Of a stretch of DNA of 42,926 bases, positions 42,379 to 42,926 are shown piece after piece. Each line of letters begins with the position of its first letter. Positions within the stretch are counted from its first letter, which is position 1. Under the pieces are notes generated by a model. It saw only the letters and a list, made by a program, of their open reading frames with translations, did no database searches and was not told where the DNA came from. Origin of the DNA: Silene noctiflora (taxonomy: Eukaryota > Streptophyta > Magnoliopsida > Caryophyllales > Caryophyllaceae); the NCBI GenBank assembly GCA_009801015.1, contig VHZZ01000039.1, forward strand, positions 335,326 to 378,251. Direction: 5' to 3'. Both the position numbers and the translations under genes were made by a program.

Positions 42379-42926
42379 TGTTAGAACACATATTGGTTGA
42401 TAATGCCAAGTTTTTCATTTGTCATTTAATTGTTTGCCTCTTAGTTAAACTGTTTAGCAAATCAAAACATTCGATGATCAATCTACAAGATAATCAAGAT
42501 AATAAGATAATCAAGATGAAGACAAGTCAAGAAAGCCTCAATGCCTAGGATGAATGTTGTAAACGAGGTAGTTAAACATATCCTCTTTTATGCATAAGTG
42601 ATTGCAAAACCTTGCAACAGTTCATGAAACTGTTGCACCACGGTTTCTGGTACTGTCGTATGAAGAATTTCCGGAAAAAATTCCAAGTGTTCAAAAACCT
42701 TTCTAAAAGTAATATGTGAAAAATTTTGAAATTTGAGAAAAAACAAAGTTTTGAGATTTTCTCAGCAAAAGAAACATTCTTACATTACAAATTGACTTCT
42801 CTAAAGTTGTGCACTTCACTTTTACATAAAAGGAAAGTTGAAATAGTCAAGTACTAAAGCATCCTTCCATTTGTGGTAAGTTGTCACTTGTCGAGTGTGT
42901 TGGGGCTTTAAATCTGGAAAAAGAAC
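42379..42926 (+). mobile_element. Possible LTR of a Ty1/copia-type retrotransposon, cut by the window edge
   Basis: The segment starts TGTTAGAACACA, a common start of plant copia LTRs, and runs off the right edge, so neither the other end nor internal genes can be seen. It contains a 9-bp stem palindrome (GCAACAGTT, 5-base loop, complement) at 42614-42636, a kind of motif I recall from SIRE-like LTRs. The family assignment is tentative, and age cannot be judged from one LTR. Confidence 0.35.

Overview
The window is a piece of a dicot plant nuclear genome. It carries four spliced genes, and all four could be rebuilt exon by exon with open frames: an IQM-type calmodulin-binding protein (+), a mitochondrial dicarboxylate/tricarboxylate carrier (+), an organellar elongation factor P (-) and the membrane calpain DEK1 (-). 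Short introns with GT..AG borders, AT-rich spacers, many small inverted-repeat transposons and simple repeats fit a mid-sized eudicot genome. Repeat words such as TTAAGACGG and the ACTCGACCGAGT palindrome suggest Caryophyllales, perhaps Caryophyllaceae. That placement rests on memory of repeat flavour and is an inference. Two N bases (1545 and 1576) suggest a BAC or draft assembly.

Layout. Positions 1-2226 are intergenic and AT-rich. IQM1-like runs from about 2265 to past 5096, with a non-coding first exon. Positions 5097-7389 hold its 3' UTR and a spacer with a probable retroposon tail. The carrier DTC lies at 7390-8608 and is compact (5 exons, 296 aa). A spacer at 8609-10796 contains a TA microsatellite and a repeat that recurs near the right edge. 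The EF-P gene lies at 10797-14995 on the minus strand (9 exons, 224 aa). It includes a 14-nt micro-exon next to a 400-bp Tourist-like MITE, and its 2-kb last intron is full of repeats. DEK1 occupies 16201-39220 on the minus strand (30 coding exons, 2157 aa). From 39221 to 42926 come the DEK1 leader and promoter region, then repeat-derived DNA with hairpins, a palindrome cluster and what looks like the start of an LTR at the right edge.

The four genes do not form a pathway. IQM links calcium/calmodulin to stress signalling. DTC exchanges organic acids across the mitochondrial inner membrane. EF-P relieves ribosome stalling in an organelle. DEK1 is the plasma-membrane calpain that sets epidermal and aleurone fate and responds to mechanical cues. 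DEK1 and EF-P are in tandem, about 1.2 kb apart.

The most interesting non-genic content is what has happened inside introns. DEK1 carries a decayed duplicate of the start of its exon 10, a GC-AG intron, several MITEs, a nested transposon pair, and at least three tandem duplications. I see no new enzymatic or defence system. The points most worth checking are the ghost exon, the micro-exon/MITE pair, the nested element in intron 8, the ACTCGACCGAGT palindrome cluster and the paired hairpins near 41.3 kb.
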